A stretch of DNA of 64,000 bases, taken from the NCBI GenBank assembly GCA_965232015.1, contig OZ246946.1:1488001-1552000 (forward strand), read 5' to 3'. A program made the position numbers and the translations under genes. Of the stretch, positions 8,217-16,338 are shown piece by piece. The DNA is from JAJEAO01 sp963667635 (GTDB lineage Bacteria; Acidobacteriota; Vicinamibacteria; Marinacidobacterales; Marinacidobacteraceae). Every line of letters begins with the position of its first letter. Position 1 is the first letter of the stretch. The notes under the pieces were generated by a model that was given only the letters and a program-made list of their open reading frames with translations, had not been told where the DNA came from and made no database searches.

Positions 8217-9196
8217 GCCCGGGACGCCTCCGGAAACGGAACGCGGAGGCCCACCAGCCGCTCGAGCGGCGCCCTCCGGAGCAGGGACCACGCAAGGGCG
8301 CGCCGGCGCGCGATCGTCCACGCGGGCCCGAGAGCGGGAAGCCGAGTCACCTGGCTCGAGATGAGTCGGACCCGTCCCCGGTGGAACCAGCCCCCCAGAT
8401 CGAGGCTCGTCCTGCCCCCGGCCAGCCAGGACCCGACGATCACCCGACCGTCGCGGGCGGCGAGACGGATGGCGAGATCGAGCCCCGCCTCCGCTCCCGA
8501 GACCTCGAAGACGAGCTCGGCCCGGCCGCCAAGCGCGTCCCGGAGGGCAGCGGGTCCGGCATCGGGCGACATCGCCGTGGGGGCGCCGAACCCGAGCGAC
8601 AGCGCGCGCCGCGCCGCGCGGGGTTCCACCGTCAGGAGGCCGCCGAGCGGGTAGCCGCCGAGGAGCGCGGTGAGCGCGAGCCCCAGCGCTCCCTGCCCCA
8701 CCACCGCAACCCGCTCCCCCGCCCGTGGCGGCCCGTCGAGGAGCAGGTTGACCGCCGTCTCCAGATAGGGGAACAGCGCGGCGCGGTCCGGGGGGATCTC
8801 ATCCGGCACCGGGAGCGCCTCGCCAGCCGGGATCCGGAACGCCGTCTGGTGGGGAACGAAAGCGAACACCCGGCGGCCGGGTCGGGGCGCCGCGCCGCCG
8901 ACCCCCGGCCCCCACGCCTCCACCCGGCCCACGCTGGCGTAGCCGTACTGGAAGGGGAACCGGAATCCGCCGCCGCGCAGCGCGGTGAGGGTGTCGTCGC
9001 GGGGAAGATCGGGGTCGAGCCGGCCCGCCAGCGCCGCGAGCTCGGTGCCGGCGCTGATCGCCCCGAGTTCGGTCACGACCCGCACTTCGCCGGGGCCTGG
9101 CGGGGAGCACGAACCGCGGCGCACTCCGACCCGGCCGGGCCCCTCGAACCAGACGGCGAGCCGGTCGAGAGCCCCGGCGCGCCGGGCCCCGGTCAT
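8111..9196 (-). CDS. MDR-superfamily (zinc-type alcohol dehydrogenase-like) oxidoreductase
   Basis: 361 residues. It has a GroES-like N-terminal half (GPGEVRVVTELGAISAGTE) and a Rossmann half with VVGQGALGLALTALLGG and LVFEVSGA. The catalytic-zinc Cys/His set of true alcohol dehydrogenases is not evident; the usual GxCGTD site reads GAISAGTE. It may therefore be a zinc-free relative such as those in pterin- or quinone-related pathways. The ATG overlaps the stop of the RibD-like gene (ATGA), so the two are coupled. Its C-terminus runs 106 bp into the opposite-strand ppk1. Confidence 0.8.
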   Translation of the reverse strand: MTGARRAGALDRLAVWFEGPGRVGVRRGSCSPPGPGEVRVVTELGAISAGTELAALAGRLDPDLPRDDTLTALRGGGFRFPFQYGYASVGRVEAWGPGVGGAAPRPGRRVFAFVPHQTAFRIPAGEALPVPDEIPPDRAALFPYLETAVNLLLDGPPRAGERVAVVGQGALGLALTALLGGYPLGGLLTVEPRAARRALSLGFGAPTAMSPDAGPAALRDALGGRAELVFEVSGAEAGLDLAIRLAARDGRVIVGSWLAGGRTSLDLGGWFHRGRVRLISSQVTRLPALGPAWTIARRRALAWSLLRRAPLERLVGLRVPFPEASRAYAALGEGDAVAALLVSAAPLSSADAGAARSASQR

Positions 9197-9966
9197 GGCG
9201 ACGCGACCGGGTCGGAGGTCCCGCCCGCTGGCGCCTCTTCGAAGCGCGGGCGACCGCAGAACACCAGATCGTCGTCCAGCCGGGCCCAGCGAAGGCCCTC
9301 CAGCTCCACCGGGGCGCCCATTCGGAAGAGCGCCGGCTCCCCACCGATGAGCCGGGGAGCGACGGTGATGACGACCTGGTCCAGGAGCCGCTCCGCGAAG
9401 AGCGATGTGAGCACCTGCCCACCACCCTCGACGAGCATCCTCCGGACGCCACGCTCCCGAAGCGCGCGGAACAGCGGTCGAAGTGGCACCCGCCCCTGGT
9501 CCGGAGGGAAGACGAGCACGATCGCGCCGAGAACCTCCAGCCGCTCGCGGGTGGCCGGGTCAGCGCCTTCGGTCGCGGCGATGAGCACCGGGGCCCTCCG
9601 CTCGGAGAGCAGGCGTGCGACCTGCGGCGTGCGCAGGCGACTGTCCAGCACCACCGGAAGCGGACTGCGGCCGGCGGCGCGACGGACGTTCAGCCGGGGG
9701 TCGTCGGCAAGGACGGTCCCGATGCCGACGAGGATGGCGTCATGGGCGGCGCGGAGACGGTGGGTGAGCTCGAGCGACCGGGATCCGCTGAGCCGCAGCG
9801 GCTCCCCCGGATTCTGCGCGATGGATCCATCCAGGCTCTGGGCGTAGCTGACCGTGATCGCCGGGCGGTCCGCTGGCGACGGGCCCTTCGGCGGCAGGAG
9901 CTCCTCCGGCTCGCGCACCCGGACGCCGACTCCGGCGGTCAGGCCTCCCCGGTCCCGCCGACGCAT
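9193..9966 (-). CDS. RibD C-terminal / dihydrofolate-reductase-like reductase
   Basis: 257 residues with the RibD C-terminal (pyrimidine/pterin reductase) fold: ITVSYAQSLDGSIA at the start of the domain, then ILVGIGTVLADDPRLNVR, VVLDSRL and MLVEGGGQVLTSLF. These are the NADPH- and substrate-binding blocks of 5-amino-6-ribosylaminouracil reductases and related enzymes. No deaminase domain is present, so it is not a full RibD. It lies between a membrane hydrolase and an MDR oxidoreductase, overlapping the latter. The combination suggests a small reductive pathway, possibly on a pterin- or flavin-like substrate; that is inference. Confidence 0.85.
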   Translation of the reverse strand: MRRRDRGGLTAGVGVRVREPEELLPPKGPSPADRPAITVSYAQSLDGSIAQNPGEPLRLSGSRSLELTHRLRAAHDAILVGIGTVLADDPRLNVRRAAGRSPLPVVLDSRLRTPQVARLLSERRAPVLIAATEGADPATRERLEVLGAIVLVFPPDQGRVPLRPLFRALRERGVRRMLVEGGGQVLTSLFAERLLDQVVITVAPRLIGGEPALFRMGAPVELEGLRWARLDDDLVFCGRPRFEEAPAGGTSDPVASP

Positions 9967-9979
9967 CCCCGACGAGTCC

Positions 9980-12280
9980 CTACGGACCGTCGGAGGGTCG
10001 GCGCAGTCCGATGTCGTCGAGCAGCACCTCGCCGGCGACCGATCGGTCGAAGCGAAACCGGACTCCGATGACCTCCACCGGGGGCTCGGCGGACCCGGCC
10101 GAACCGGGGAAAAGCGGGGAAACGCGCGGCTCGACGACGAGCGGGGCCGGCGGCGTCAGCCGCGACCACGGGATCAGCACCGTCTGGGGAATCCACTCGA
10201 TGTCTCTCTGGTAGCGCTGTCGGTTCAGCCGACGGGACTTGAGGAAGCGAACCTGGAGGGGCGGCTCCGGGGACCGGACGGTGGCCACCGACACCTCCGC
10301 GCCCACCCCGCCCCCGGTGAACAGAAGCTGCGCGGTCATGGCGAGCGGCGGACGGGGCCACTCCTCCTCGGGGATTTCGTCCGGGGCGAGGGGATTCCAG
10401 GCGACGGAGAGAACCAGGGCGGAATCCGTCTCGGCGACGAAGCCGTCCGCGAGCCCGACTTCCAGGACGGGGTCCGTCGTGCCGGTCCCGCCGATCTTGA
10501 GCCGGACCGCCGATGTGCCCTGTTTCGTCCCGTCTCGGAACAGGACTTCTTCCTCCGCCCAACCGGTGAATCCGCTGACCGCCAGCGTGGAGCCGGGGCT
10601 GGAGGCCGTCGCGACGTCGAGATCCTCTTCGAAATCGGCCAGCGGGGTGATGAGCGAGTCCTCGTACTGCGTCTGATAGATCGTCTCCGGGAGATGCCGC
10701 CCGCCAGATCGGTAGTCCTGGAGCAACGGAACGAAGCGCTCCTCACCGAGAAGGGTGGCGCGCAGGAACGCCGAGACGTACACCGCCGCGATCCGCTGCT
10801 GATCGCGGGGATCCAGCAGCGGCGCCCGGTTCAGCCAGAACTGGCCGGGATAACCGCTGTCCATGCCCCAGGTCGTGTTGAACTGTCCGTGGTTCGCCCC
10901 GTGCGCGACGACTCCCGCCTTGATCCAGAACGGGAGGGCGAGCGGCGCCCGGCCCCCGTCCTGTCCCCCCCCGGGAGCGGAAGGCCGGAAACCGATGCGG
11001 TGGAGCTGGCGCAGACCGTGGAAGCTGGGCTCGTCGGTGTCGTAGGAGCCCTGGAGCGCGAGGAAATGGACATTCTCGAGCTCGATCCGACGCGAGTAGC
11101 GGCGATCAATCTGGGCGATGGCCACCAGCGCCTCGATGCCGAACCCGTAGTCGAACTCGAGCCCGGCGTCGTCCGGGAAGCGCGGGAGCTGGTTGAACGC
11201 GGCGGCGATGGCGGCCGCCTCGCCCCCTCGGGAGTGCCCGAGGAGCGCGACCCGGTTCAGGTCGAGGCGGTTGTAGAAGGGGGACCGCGGATTCAGATTC
11301 CAGGTGCGGAGCTGGCGGAGGTGCTCCAGCAGGAGGACCGCGCGGGCGGGCATTTCCCTGCCCCCGAAATCGCCCGACCAGGTTCCGTTCAGGAAGTTGG
11401 CGTCCACCGAGATGGCGACGATCCCGTGGCTCGCGAGCAGGCGGGTCAGATAGCCGTAGCCCTCGTCCGAGAAATCGTCCATCCGGTGGTTTCCGTGGAC
11501 GATCAGGGCGACCGGCCGGAGATCCCCCGCCTCGACCTCCGGGAAGTCGGCCCGCCCGTTCAGCGGCGCCTCGTCGATCCCGAATCCCCACCACCATTCC
11601 CGATGGGTCGCCCGGAACCCGCTCCACTCGGGAAGGACGATGGAGAGGTCCACCGGGGGCGCCGTGGCGTGCACGTCGGTCCCGAACTCGGGCCGGCGCT
11701 GGTCCGAACCGCTCCCGTAGGTGAGGCTCACCACCGGGTAGGTCCCCCGGTCGGCCGGGTCGAAACGCAGCTCTTCCGCCGGATCGGGCTGGACCAGCGG
11801 AGTACGGGGGAACGGGTCGGAACCGGAGGAAAGCGCCCAGCCGATCCCCCCCGCGAGGCATCCGACTCCGGCGAGCGCCACCAACGGGCCGAGGAGCTGC
11901 GCCTGGCGGTTGGGACGCATGAGGAACATGGCGAGTCCGATCCCGACGAGGAACGGACCGCCGATCACGACCACGAGCAGCCCGGGAAGGAGCGCCGAGG
12001 GCCAGCCCACCACGAACTCGCGGAGCAGGAGCAGGCTCGCCACGGTCGCGCCGAGCACGACGAGGGAATCGCGCCCCAGCCAGACGGCGAGCTTTCCCGC
12101 CTGGTTCAGGGCGAGGTAGCTCCCGCCCAGCGCCGCCGCCGCAACGACGATCCCGATCAGGGCCCCGAGGGCCTGGCTCTGCACCAGGCCGAAGACCGCC
12201 GCCGCCAGCGCGTAAAGCGGGATCACCGCCAGGACGGCCAGGGTCGCCCCCGCCGCGATGATGCGGAACCGCTGGGCCAT
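9980..12280 (-). CDS. Membrane-anchored alpha/beta-hydrolase
   Basis: 766 residues. The first roughly 170 form about five hydrophobic segments. The rest is an extracytoplasmic domain with ALIVHGNHRMDD (oxyanion-side region), GHSRGGEAAA with the nucleophile Ser, and HGANHGQFNTTWG, which may supply the catalytic His. It belongs to the chlorophyllase/PAF-acetylhydrolase-like branch of alpha/beta-hydrolases. A further roughly 200-residue beta-rich C-terminal domain ends DDIGLRRP. It starts with ATG at 12280 and is followed 13 bp later by the RibD-like gene, so it probably leads that operon. Substrate unknown. Confidence 0.8.
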   Translation of the reverse strand: MAQRFRIIAAGATLAVLAVIPLYALAAAVFGLVQSQALGALIGIVVAAAALGGSYLALNQAGKLAVWLGRDSLVVLGATVASLLLLREFVVGWPSALLPGLLVVVIGGPFLVGIGLAMFLMRPNRQAQLLGPLVALAGVGCLAGGIGWALSSGSDPFPRTPLVQPDPAEELRFDPADRGTYPVVSLTYGSGSDQRRPEFGTDVHATAPPVDLSIVLPEWSGFRATHREWWWGFGIDEAPLNGRADFPEVEAGDLRPVALIVHGNHRMDDFSDEGYGYLTRLLASHGIVAISVDANFLNGTWSGDFGGREMPARAVLLLEHLRQLRTWNLNPRSPFYNRLDLNRVALLGHSRGGEAAAIAAAFNQLPRFPDDAGLEFDYGFGIEALVAIAQIDRRYSRRIELENVHFLALQGSYDTDEPSFHGLRQLHRIGFRPSAPGGGQDGGRAPLALPFWIKAGVVAHGANHGQFNTTWGMDSGYPGQFWLNRAPLLDPRDQQRIAAVYVSAFLRATLLGEERFVPLLQDYRSGGRHLPETIYQTQYEDSLITPLADFEEDLDVATASSPGSTLAVSGFTGWAEEEVLFRDGTKQGTSAVRLKIGGTGTTDPVLEVGLADGFVAETDSALVLSVAWNPLAPDEIPEEEWPRPPLAMTAQLLFTGGGVGAEVSVATVRSPEPPLQVRFLKSRRLNRQRYQRDIEWIPQTVLIPWSRLTPPAPLVVEPRVSPLFPGSAGSAEPPVEVIGVRFRFDRSVAGEVLLDDIGLRRPSDGP

Positions 12281-12359
12281 CAGACAGGCAACGCGCCGCC
12301 GGCTGACCTCCCGCCGGAGGCCGGCCCGAGGGAGGAGGCGGCGAAGCGCCGGGTGCCGT

Positions 12360-12758
12360 TCACGCCGACTGCGAATCCGTGGCGGAATCCCGGAGGTAGG
12401 CGTCCGAACCGTCCAGCCAGTCCTGTCGCGGCGGTGTGAAGATGTCCACGTCGAGCGTGTCCTCGAGGGCGAGCGCCTTGTGGGGCACGCGGGACGGCAA
12501 CACCAGGACTTCTCCGGCGCGTACGTCCACCGGCTCGGAGTCTTCGGTCCCGATCCAGAACCGAAGCGCCCCTTCCACCACCCAGGTGATCTGCTCGTTT
12601 TCGTGGGAGTGCATCGGGACCACGGCTCCCTTGTCCAGATAGACCTGGGTGAGCATCGCCCGTTCTCCGGTCACGATCCGACGGGAGAGCCGCTCGTTCA
12701 GCCGCTCCTTCTCCATGGCCTCCCAACGGAGATGCCTGACTTCGGTCGTGCGGTCCAT
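12360..12758 (-). CDS. Cupin-domain protein
   Basis: 132 residues, a single small cupin barrel. The first metal motif reads MHSHENEQ and the second PSRVPHKA, giving the His/Glu set that holds a divalent metal. Cupins of this size are dioxygenases, isomerases or sugar/ligand binders; nothing here selects among them. AAGGAG lies about 11 bases before the ATG. It is probably monocistronic. Confidence 0.87.
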   Translation of the reverse strand: MDRTTEVRHLRWEAMEKERLNERLSRRIVTGERAMLTQVYLDKGAVVPMHSHENEQITWVVEGALRFWIGTEDSEPVDVRAGEVLVLPSRVPHKALALEDTLDVDIFTPPRQDWLDGSDAYLRDSATDSQSA

Positions 12759-12816
12759 CGAAAATCGCGGCTCCTTTTGCGGCGGCGGCCCATGATACCC
12801 GGCCGCGCCGGGAATT

Positions 12817-13058
12817 CAGCCTGTGGATAAAGTCGCGTGAGCACCGAGAGTGGCGAGGCGCCCGGCTGACGAGGCGCGCGAGGGAGGAATACCGGGTGTA
12901 TTCCGACCGATGCGCAACGAAGAGCGCCCCGGAGCGCCAGTTCTCCCGGTGGGGGGGCGGAGGGGCGCGCCAGTTCTCCCGGTGGGGGCCAGGCGGGATG
13001 CATCGCCGCTCGAGCCCCTACCGGGAGAACCGGGCCGCGTGACTTTGTCCACAGGCTG
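12817..13058. mobile_element. MITE copy 1 (242 bp), non-autonomous relative of the IS at 31985
   Basis: The ends are inverted repeats: CAGCCTGTGGATAAAGTC on the left, and on the right GACTTTGTCCACAGGCTG, which reads inward as CAGCCTGTGGACAAAGTC. Flanks are AATT and AATC, one base from a 4-bp target duplication. The interior holds GTGAGCACCGAGAGTGG, GGAATACCGGGTGTATTCC (a palindrome), two copies of CCAGTTCTCCCGGTGGGGG, and an inverted relative CCCCTACCGGGAGAACCGG. There is no coding capacity. The whole unit recurs at 38660, 48221 and, inverted, at 56567. It fills most of the 317-bp gap between the cupin and M50 genes. Confidence 0.9.
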
Positions 13059-13075
13059 AATCCCCACGCCCGAGG

Positions 13076-13993
13076 TCACCCGAACAGCAGCCCCCAGTCC
13101 ATGACCACCGGCTCGGGCGTGAAGCACAGCCCCAGCGTGACGAGCGCCGCCCAGGCGAGGCGGATGCGGCTCGCGGGAAGGGGAACGCCGTCGTCCAGGG
13201 TGGGTGGATGGGGTCGCCGCGCGCCGAGGAGCAGACACAGCAGCCCCCACACCAGCCACGACGGGGACCAGAGCGCGAGCGGGAACAGGAGGAGGTGCAC
13301 CGTGCGCGAAATCCGGTGAGCGCGCTCCCGGAACACCGCGTAGAGAGCGTGGCCGCCGTCGAGCTGCCCCATCGGGAGGAGGTTGATCGCCGTCAGCAGC
13401 AGTCCGAACCAGGCCGCGAGCCCGATCGGGCCGAGATAGAGGATCTGCCCCTCGGCGACGGCCGGGCCGAAGGCCCACGCGAACAGCCGAAAGGCGAGCG
13501 GCTCCCCCAACTCGAGGCCGCCGGGAGTGACGGGTCCCGGTCGGGCGGTGGCGACCCCGACGGCGAGCAGCGGAAGACAGATCGCGAACCCGGCGAAGGG
13601 TCCGGCGAGCCCGATGTCGAGCAGCGCCTTCCGGTTCGGGAACGGAGACCGGATCCGGATGAACGCCCCGAGCGTGCCGACCATGGTCAACGGCATGGGC
13701 AGGAAATAGGGGAGGCTGGTCTCGACCCGGTAGCGTCGGGCGGTGAGCCAGTGCCCCATCTCGTGACACAGCAGGATCGCCACCAGCGACAGCGCATAGG
13801 GCATCCCGTGCCACAACCAGGTGGCGACCCACTCGGCGCGGGAGAGCGCAGCTCCGGCGGCGCCGAACAGATCCGGCGACCACGCCGCGATGCCCATCGC
13901 GCCGCCCACCCACAGCGTGCTCGCCAGGGTGGCGGCGAACAGGCCCACCGGCAGCAGGAGGGCCCGGCCGCGGGGCGGCGCCAGCGCCGTCAC
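13076..13993 (-). CDS. M50-family (site-2-protease-like) membrane metalloprotease
   Basis: 305 residues, about six or seven membrane segments. The zinc site HEMGH lies near residue 77 in a transmembrane helix, and the second site NLLPMGQLDGGH near 200, together the active site of intramembrane M50 proteases. No PDZ domain is present, unlike RseP. The substrate could be a membrane-bound regulator, but none is adjacent. The start is GTG at 13993, overlapping the NamZ-like gene's stop as GTGA. It ends 18 bp from MITE copy 1. Confidence 0.9.
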   Translation of the reverse strand: MTALAPPRGRALLLPVGLFAATLASTLWVGGAMGIAAWSPDLFGAAGAALSRAEWVATWLWHGMPYALSLVAILLCHEMGHWLTARRYRVETSLPYFLPMPLTMVGTLGAFIRIRSPFPNRKALLDIGLAGPFAGFAICLPLLAVGVATARPGPVTPGGLELGEPLAFRLFAWAFGPAVAEGQILYLGPIGLAAWFGLLLTAINLLPMGQLDGGHALYAVFRERAHRISRTVHLLLFPLALWSPSWLVWGLLCLLLGARRPHPPTLDDGVPLPASRIRLAWAALVTLGLCFTPEPVVMDWGLLFG

Positions 13994-15252
13994 GGATAGA
14001 GGAGGTGGGCGCGACGTTCCCCGAGGAAGGCCTCGAGGGCCGCCGCCTCTCCCTCGAGCAGCTCGGCGGCGGGCGCCCCCGCCTCCAGACCTTTCCGGAT
14101 CCGGTCGGTGCCGAGAAGCAGATCCAGCCAGTAGCGACCTCCGGTCTCGCGGAACCGGAACGAATCGGGATGGGCGGCGCGGGCCGCCTCGATCACCATC
14201 AGGGCGGATCGCACCGGACGAAAGGCCGCGGGATCCGTGACTTCGATCCGGAGCCCGGTGACCTCCTCTTCGGCGAACCGGGGCGCCGGGGCGGCCGGCG
14301 CCGGCCGGGGGACGAACCGGGCCGTGGTCAGACGGAGCCCGTCGGGAACGCCCCCGAGCCGCTCCAGCCACGCGTCGGGGTCGGTCCAGGGAGCGCCGAC
14401 CAACCGGAAGGGAGCTGCGGTGCCCCGTCCCTCGGAGAGATTGGTGCCCTCGAACAGGCCGAAGCCGGGATAGGCGAGAGCGGTCTCGAGCGACGGAATG
14501 TTGGGTGAGGGAGGCCGCCACGGGAGCAGCGTTTCCTCCCACCGGGTGGATCGGCGCAGATTCGAGACCGGAACCACGCGGACCTCGGAGCCGATCCGGG
14601 CCGCGAACAGACGGGCCAGCTCCCCCACGGTCATGCCGTGGAGCAACGGGATGCGATCGGCCCCCACGAACGAGCCGAAATCCGGCTCCAGCATCGGCCC
14701 TTCGACCCGGTCCCCCCGGTTCGGGTTGGGGCGGTCGAGCACCACGAAGTCCAGTCCCGCCCGGTGGGCCGCGATCTGGGCGTTCCGCATCGTCGAGATG
14801 TAGGTGTAGAACCGAACCCCCACGTCCTGGATGTCGAACACGAGCGCATCGAGTCCGGCGAGCGAATCCGGCGTCGGGGATCGGTCCGCTCCGTAGAGGC
14901 TGAACACCGGGAGACCGCTCTCCGGATCGGTCGCGGAGGCCACTTCCTCCCCGGCGGCCGCCGCGCCGGCGAGCCCGTGTTCCGGGCTGAACAGCGCCCG
15001 CACTTCGACCCCGGCCTCCAAGAGGACATTCGCGGCGGGACGCCCGCCCCGGGTCCGCCCGGTGTGGTTCGTGATCAGCCCGACGCGGCGCCCCTCCAGA
15101 TCCCCGGCGCCCTCGGCGGCGATCCGATCGAGGCCGGGAAGGAGGGCGGGCGAGACGTCGCTTCCGCACCCGACGAGACCGAGCAGCACAACCGCCGTCA
15201 GCGCGGGACGGCGGCGCCGGCGCCGACCGGCGGCGCGGGGGGGCCGGTTCAG
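13990..15252 (-). CDS. DUF1343 lipoprotein, NamZ-like exo-beta-N-acetylmuramidase
   Basis: About 420 residues. An Arg-rich n-region is followed by LTAVVLLGLVGC, a lipobox. The DUF1343 body has VGLITNHTGR, LFSPEHGL, VFDIQDVGVRFYTYI, LDRPNPN and TNLSEGRGT. Family members such as Bacillus NamZ release terminal MurNAc from peptidoglycan. No ATG, GTG or TTG fits the signal peptide; the best start is a CTG at 15252 that overlaps the ilvE stop (CTGA) and has GGTGGAG upstream. That non-standard start is inference. It belongs with the NagZ-like fusion 4 kb away in a muropeptide-degrading set. Confidence 0.85.
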   Translation of the reverse strand: MNRPPRAAGRRRRRRPALTAVVLLGLVGCGSDVSPALLPGLDRIAAEGAGDLEGRRVGLITNHTGRTRGGRPAANVLLEAGVEVRALFSPEHGLAGAAAAGEEVASATDPESGLPVFSLYGADRSPTPDSLAGLDALVFDIQDVGVRFYTYISTMRNAQIAAHRAGLDFVVLDRPNPNRGDRVEGPMLEPDFGSFVGADRIPLLHGMTVGELARLFAARIGSEVRVVPVSNLRRSTRWEETLLPWRPPSPNIPSLETALAYPGFGLFEGTNLSEGRGTAAPFRLVGAPWTDPDAWLERLGGVPDGLRLTTARFVPRPAPAAPAPRFAEEEVTGLRIEVTDPAAFRPVRSALMVIEAARAAHPDSFRFRETGGRYWLDLLLGTDRIRKGLEAGAPAAELLEGEAAALEAFLGERRAHLLYP

Positions 15253-16325
15253 TCCAGTCGCTCCACCCAGCCGTAGGGATCCGGACGACGCGCCAGCCGG
15301 ATGCTGGTCAGCCGGTCGCGGATCTCGTCCTGCACCGCGGTCGTCTCGGGCAACCGGACTTCGACGCCATCGCCGACCAGGCTCGCCACCCGGGTCACGA
15401 CCGCGGCGGTCCCGACGCCGAAGCACTCGGAAAGCGTCCCCGCGGCGTGGGCCTCGCTGACCTCTTCGATGGAGATGGGCCGCTCCTCGACTTCGAGCCC
15501 CATTTCCTCGCCGCACAGACGCAGGACGCTGTCGCGGGTGATCCCCGGGAGGATCGTGCCGCCGAGCGGCGGGGTCACGACCCGGCCCCCGAGGACGAAC
15601 ACCATGTTCATGGTGCCGCACTCCTCGATGTAGCGGTGCTCCTTCGAGTCGAGCCACAGCACGTTGTCGCACCCATGCTCCGCCGCCTCCGCCATACCGG
15701 CGTAGGAGCCGGAGTAGTTCCCGGCGGCCTTCGCCTCCCCGGTACCGCCCTCGGCGGCGCGGATCCAGCGCCGGGTGACGTAGAGGCTCACCGAGCCCTC
15801 GTAGTAGGCCCCGACCGGCGCGGTGAAGATATGGAACTGGTACTCCCGCGATGGCCTGACGCCGATGTAGGGGTCCACCGCCATCAGGAACGGCCGGATG
15901 TAGAGCGATCCGTGGGAATTCGGCGGGATCCAGTCCCGGTCGAGCCGAACCAGCGCCCGCAGGCCGTCGAGGAACAGCTCCTCGGGCACGTCGGCCATGA
16001 CCATGCGGCGCGCCGACCGGTTCAGGCGCTTCCAGTTGTCGCGGGGACGAAACAGCACCGGAACGCCGTCATCGGTCCGGTGCGCCTTCATGCCCTCGAA
16101 GATGGCCTGGGCGTAGTGGAACACGGCCGTCGCCGGGTGGAGCGCGATCTTCCGGAACGGACCGATGGAGGGCGTTCCCCACGCGCCGTCCCGGCAGGTG
16201 GCCGACAGCATGTGGTCGCTGTACACCGACCCGAAGACGACGCGGGTGAGGTCCACGTCGGGCAGGCGCGACTCCGCCGCCCGCTCGACCGGGATGGCCG
16301 CGGCGGCGGCGGCGTGGGCACTCAA
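15249..16325 (-). CDS. ilvE: Branched-chain amino-acid aminotransferase
   Basis: 358 residues, class IV PLP enzyme. It has FHYAQAIFEGMKAHR, LYIRPFLM, the PLP Lys in GEAKAAGNYSGSY, and ECFGVGTAAVVT. It interconverts Leu, Ile and Val with their 2-oxo acids. The long form with this layout matches the fungal/Mycobacterium-type BCAT subgroup. I accept the TTG start at 16325, although no clear ribosome-binding site precedes it; conserved sequence begins at about residue 25. The NamZ-like gene overlaps its stop. Confidence 0.93.
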   Translation of the reverse strand: MSAHAAAAAAIPVERAAESRLPDVDLTRVVFGSVYSDHMLSATCRDGAWGTPSIGPFRKIALHPATAVFHYAQAIFEGMKAHRTDDGVPVLFRPRDNWKRLNRSARRMVMADVPEELFLDGLRALVRLDRDWIPPNSHGSLYIRPFLMAVDPYIGVRPSREYQFHIFTAPVGAYYEGSVSLYVTRRWIRAAEGGTGEAKAAGNYSGSYAGMAEAAEHGCDNVLWLDSKEHRYIEECGTMNMVFVLGGRVVTPPLGGTILPGITRDSVLRLCGEEMGLEVEERPISIEEVSEAHAAGTLSECFGVGTAAVVTRVASLVGDGVEVRLPETTAVQDEIRDRLTSIRLARRPDPYGWVERLD

Positions 16326-16338
16326 GACGGCGGGGATG

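Noticed and set aside
6111..8321. 736-codon minus-strand frame opposite ppk1
   Set aside because: Antisense shadow of PPK1; no domain visible.
9854..12439. 861-codon plus-strand open frame opposite the hydrolase gene
   Set aside because: Low-complexity Arg/Pro/Glu-rich product; the minus-strand frame has clear hydrolase, membrane and RibD motifs. High GC makes long antisense frames common.
13074..15169. 697-codon protein including the M50 protease
   Set aside because: The extra N-terminal part is antisense-like Arg-rich sequence overlapping the NamZ-like gene; GTG 13993 fits.
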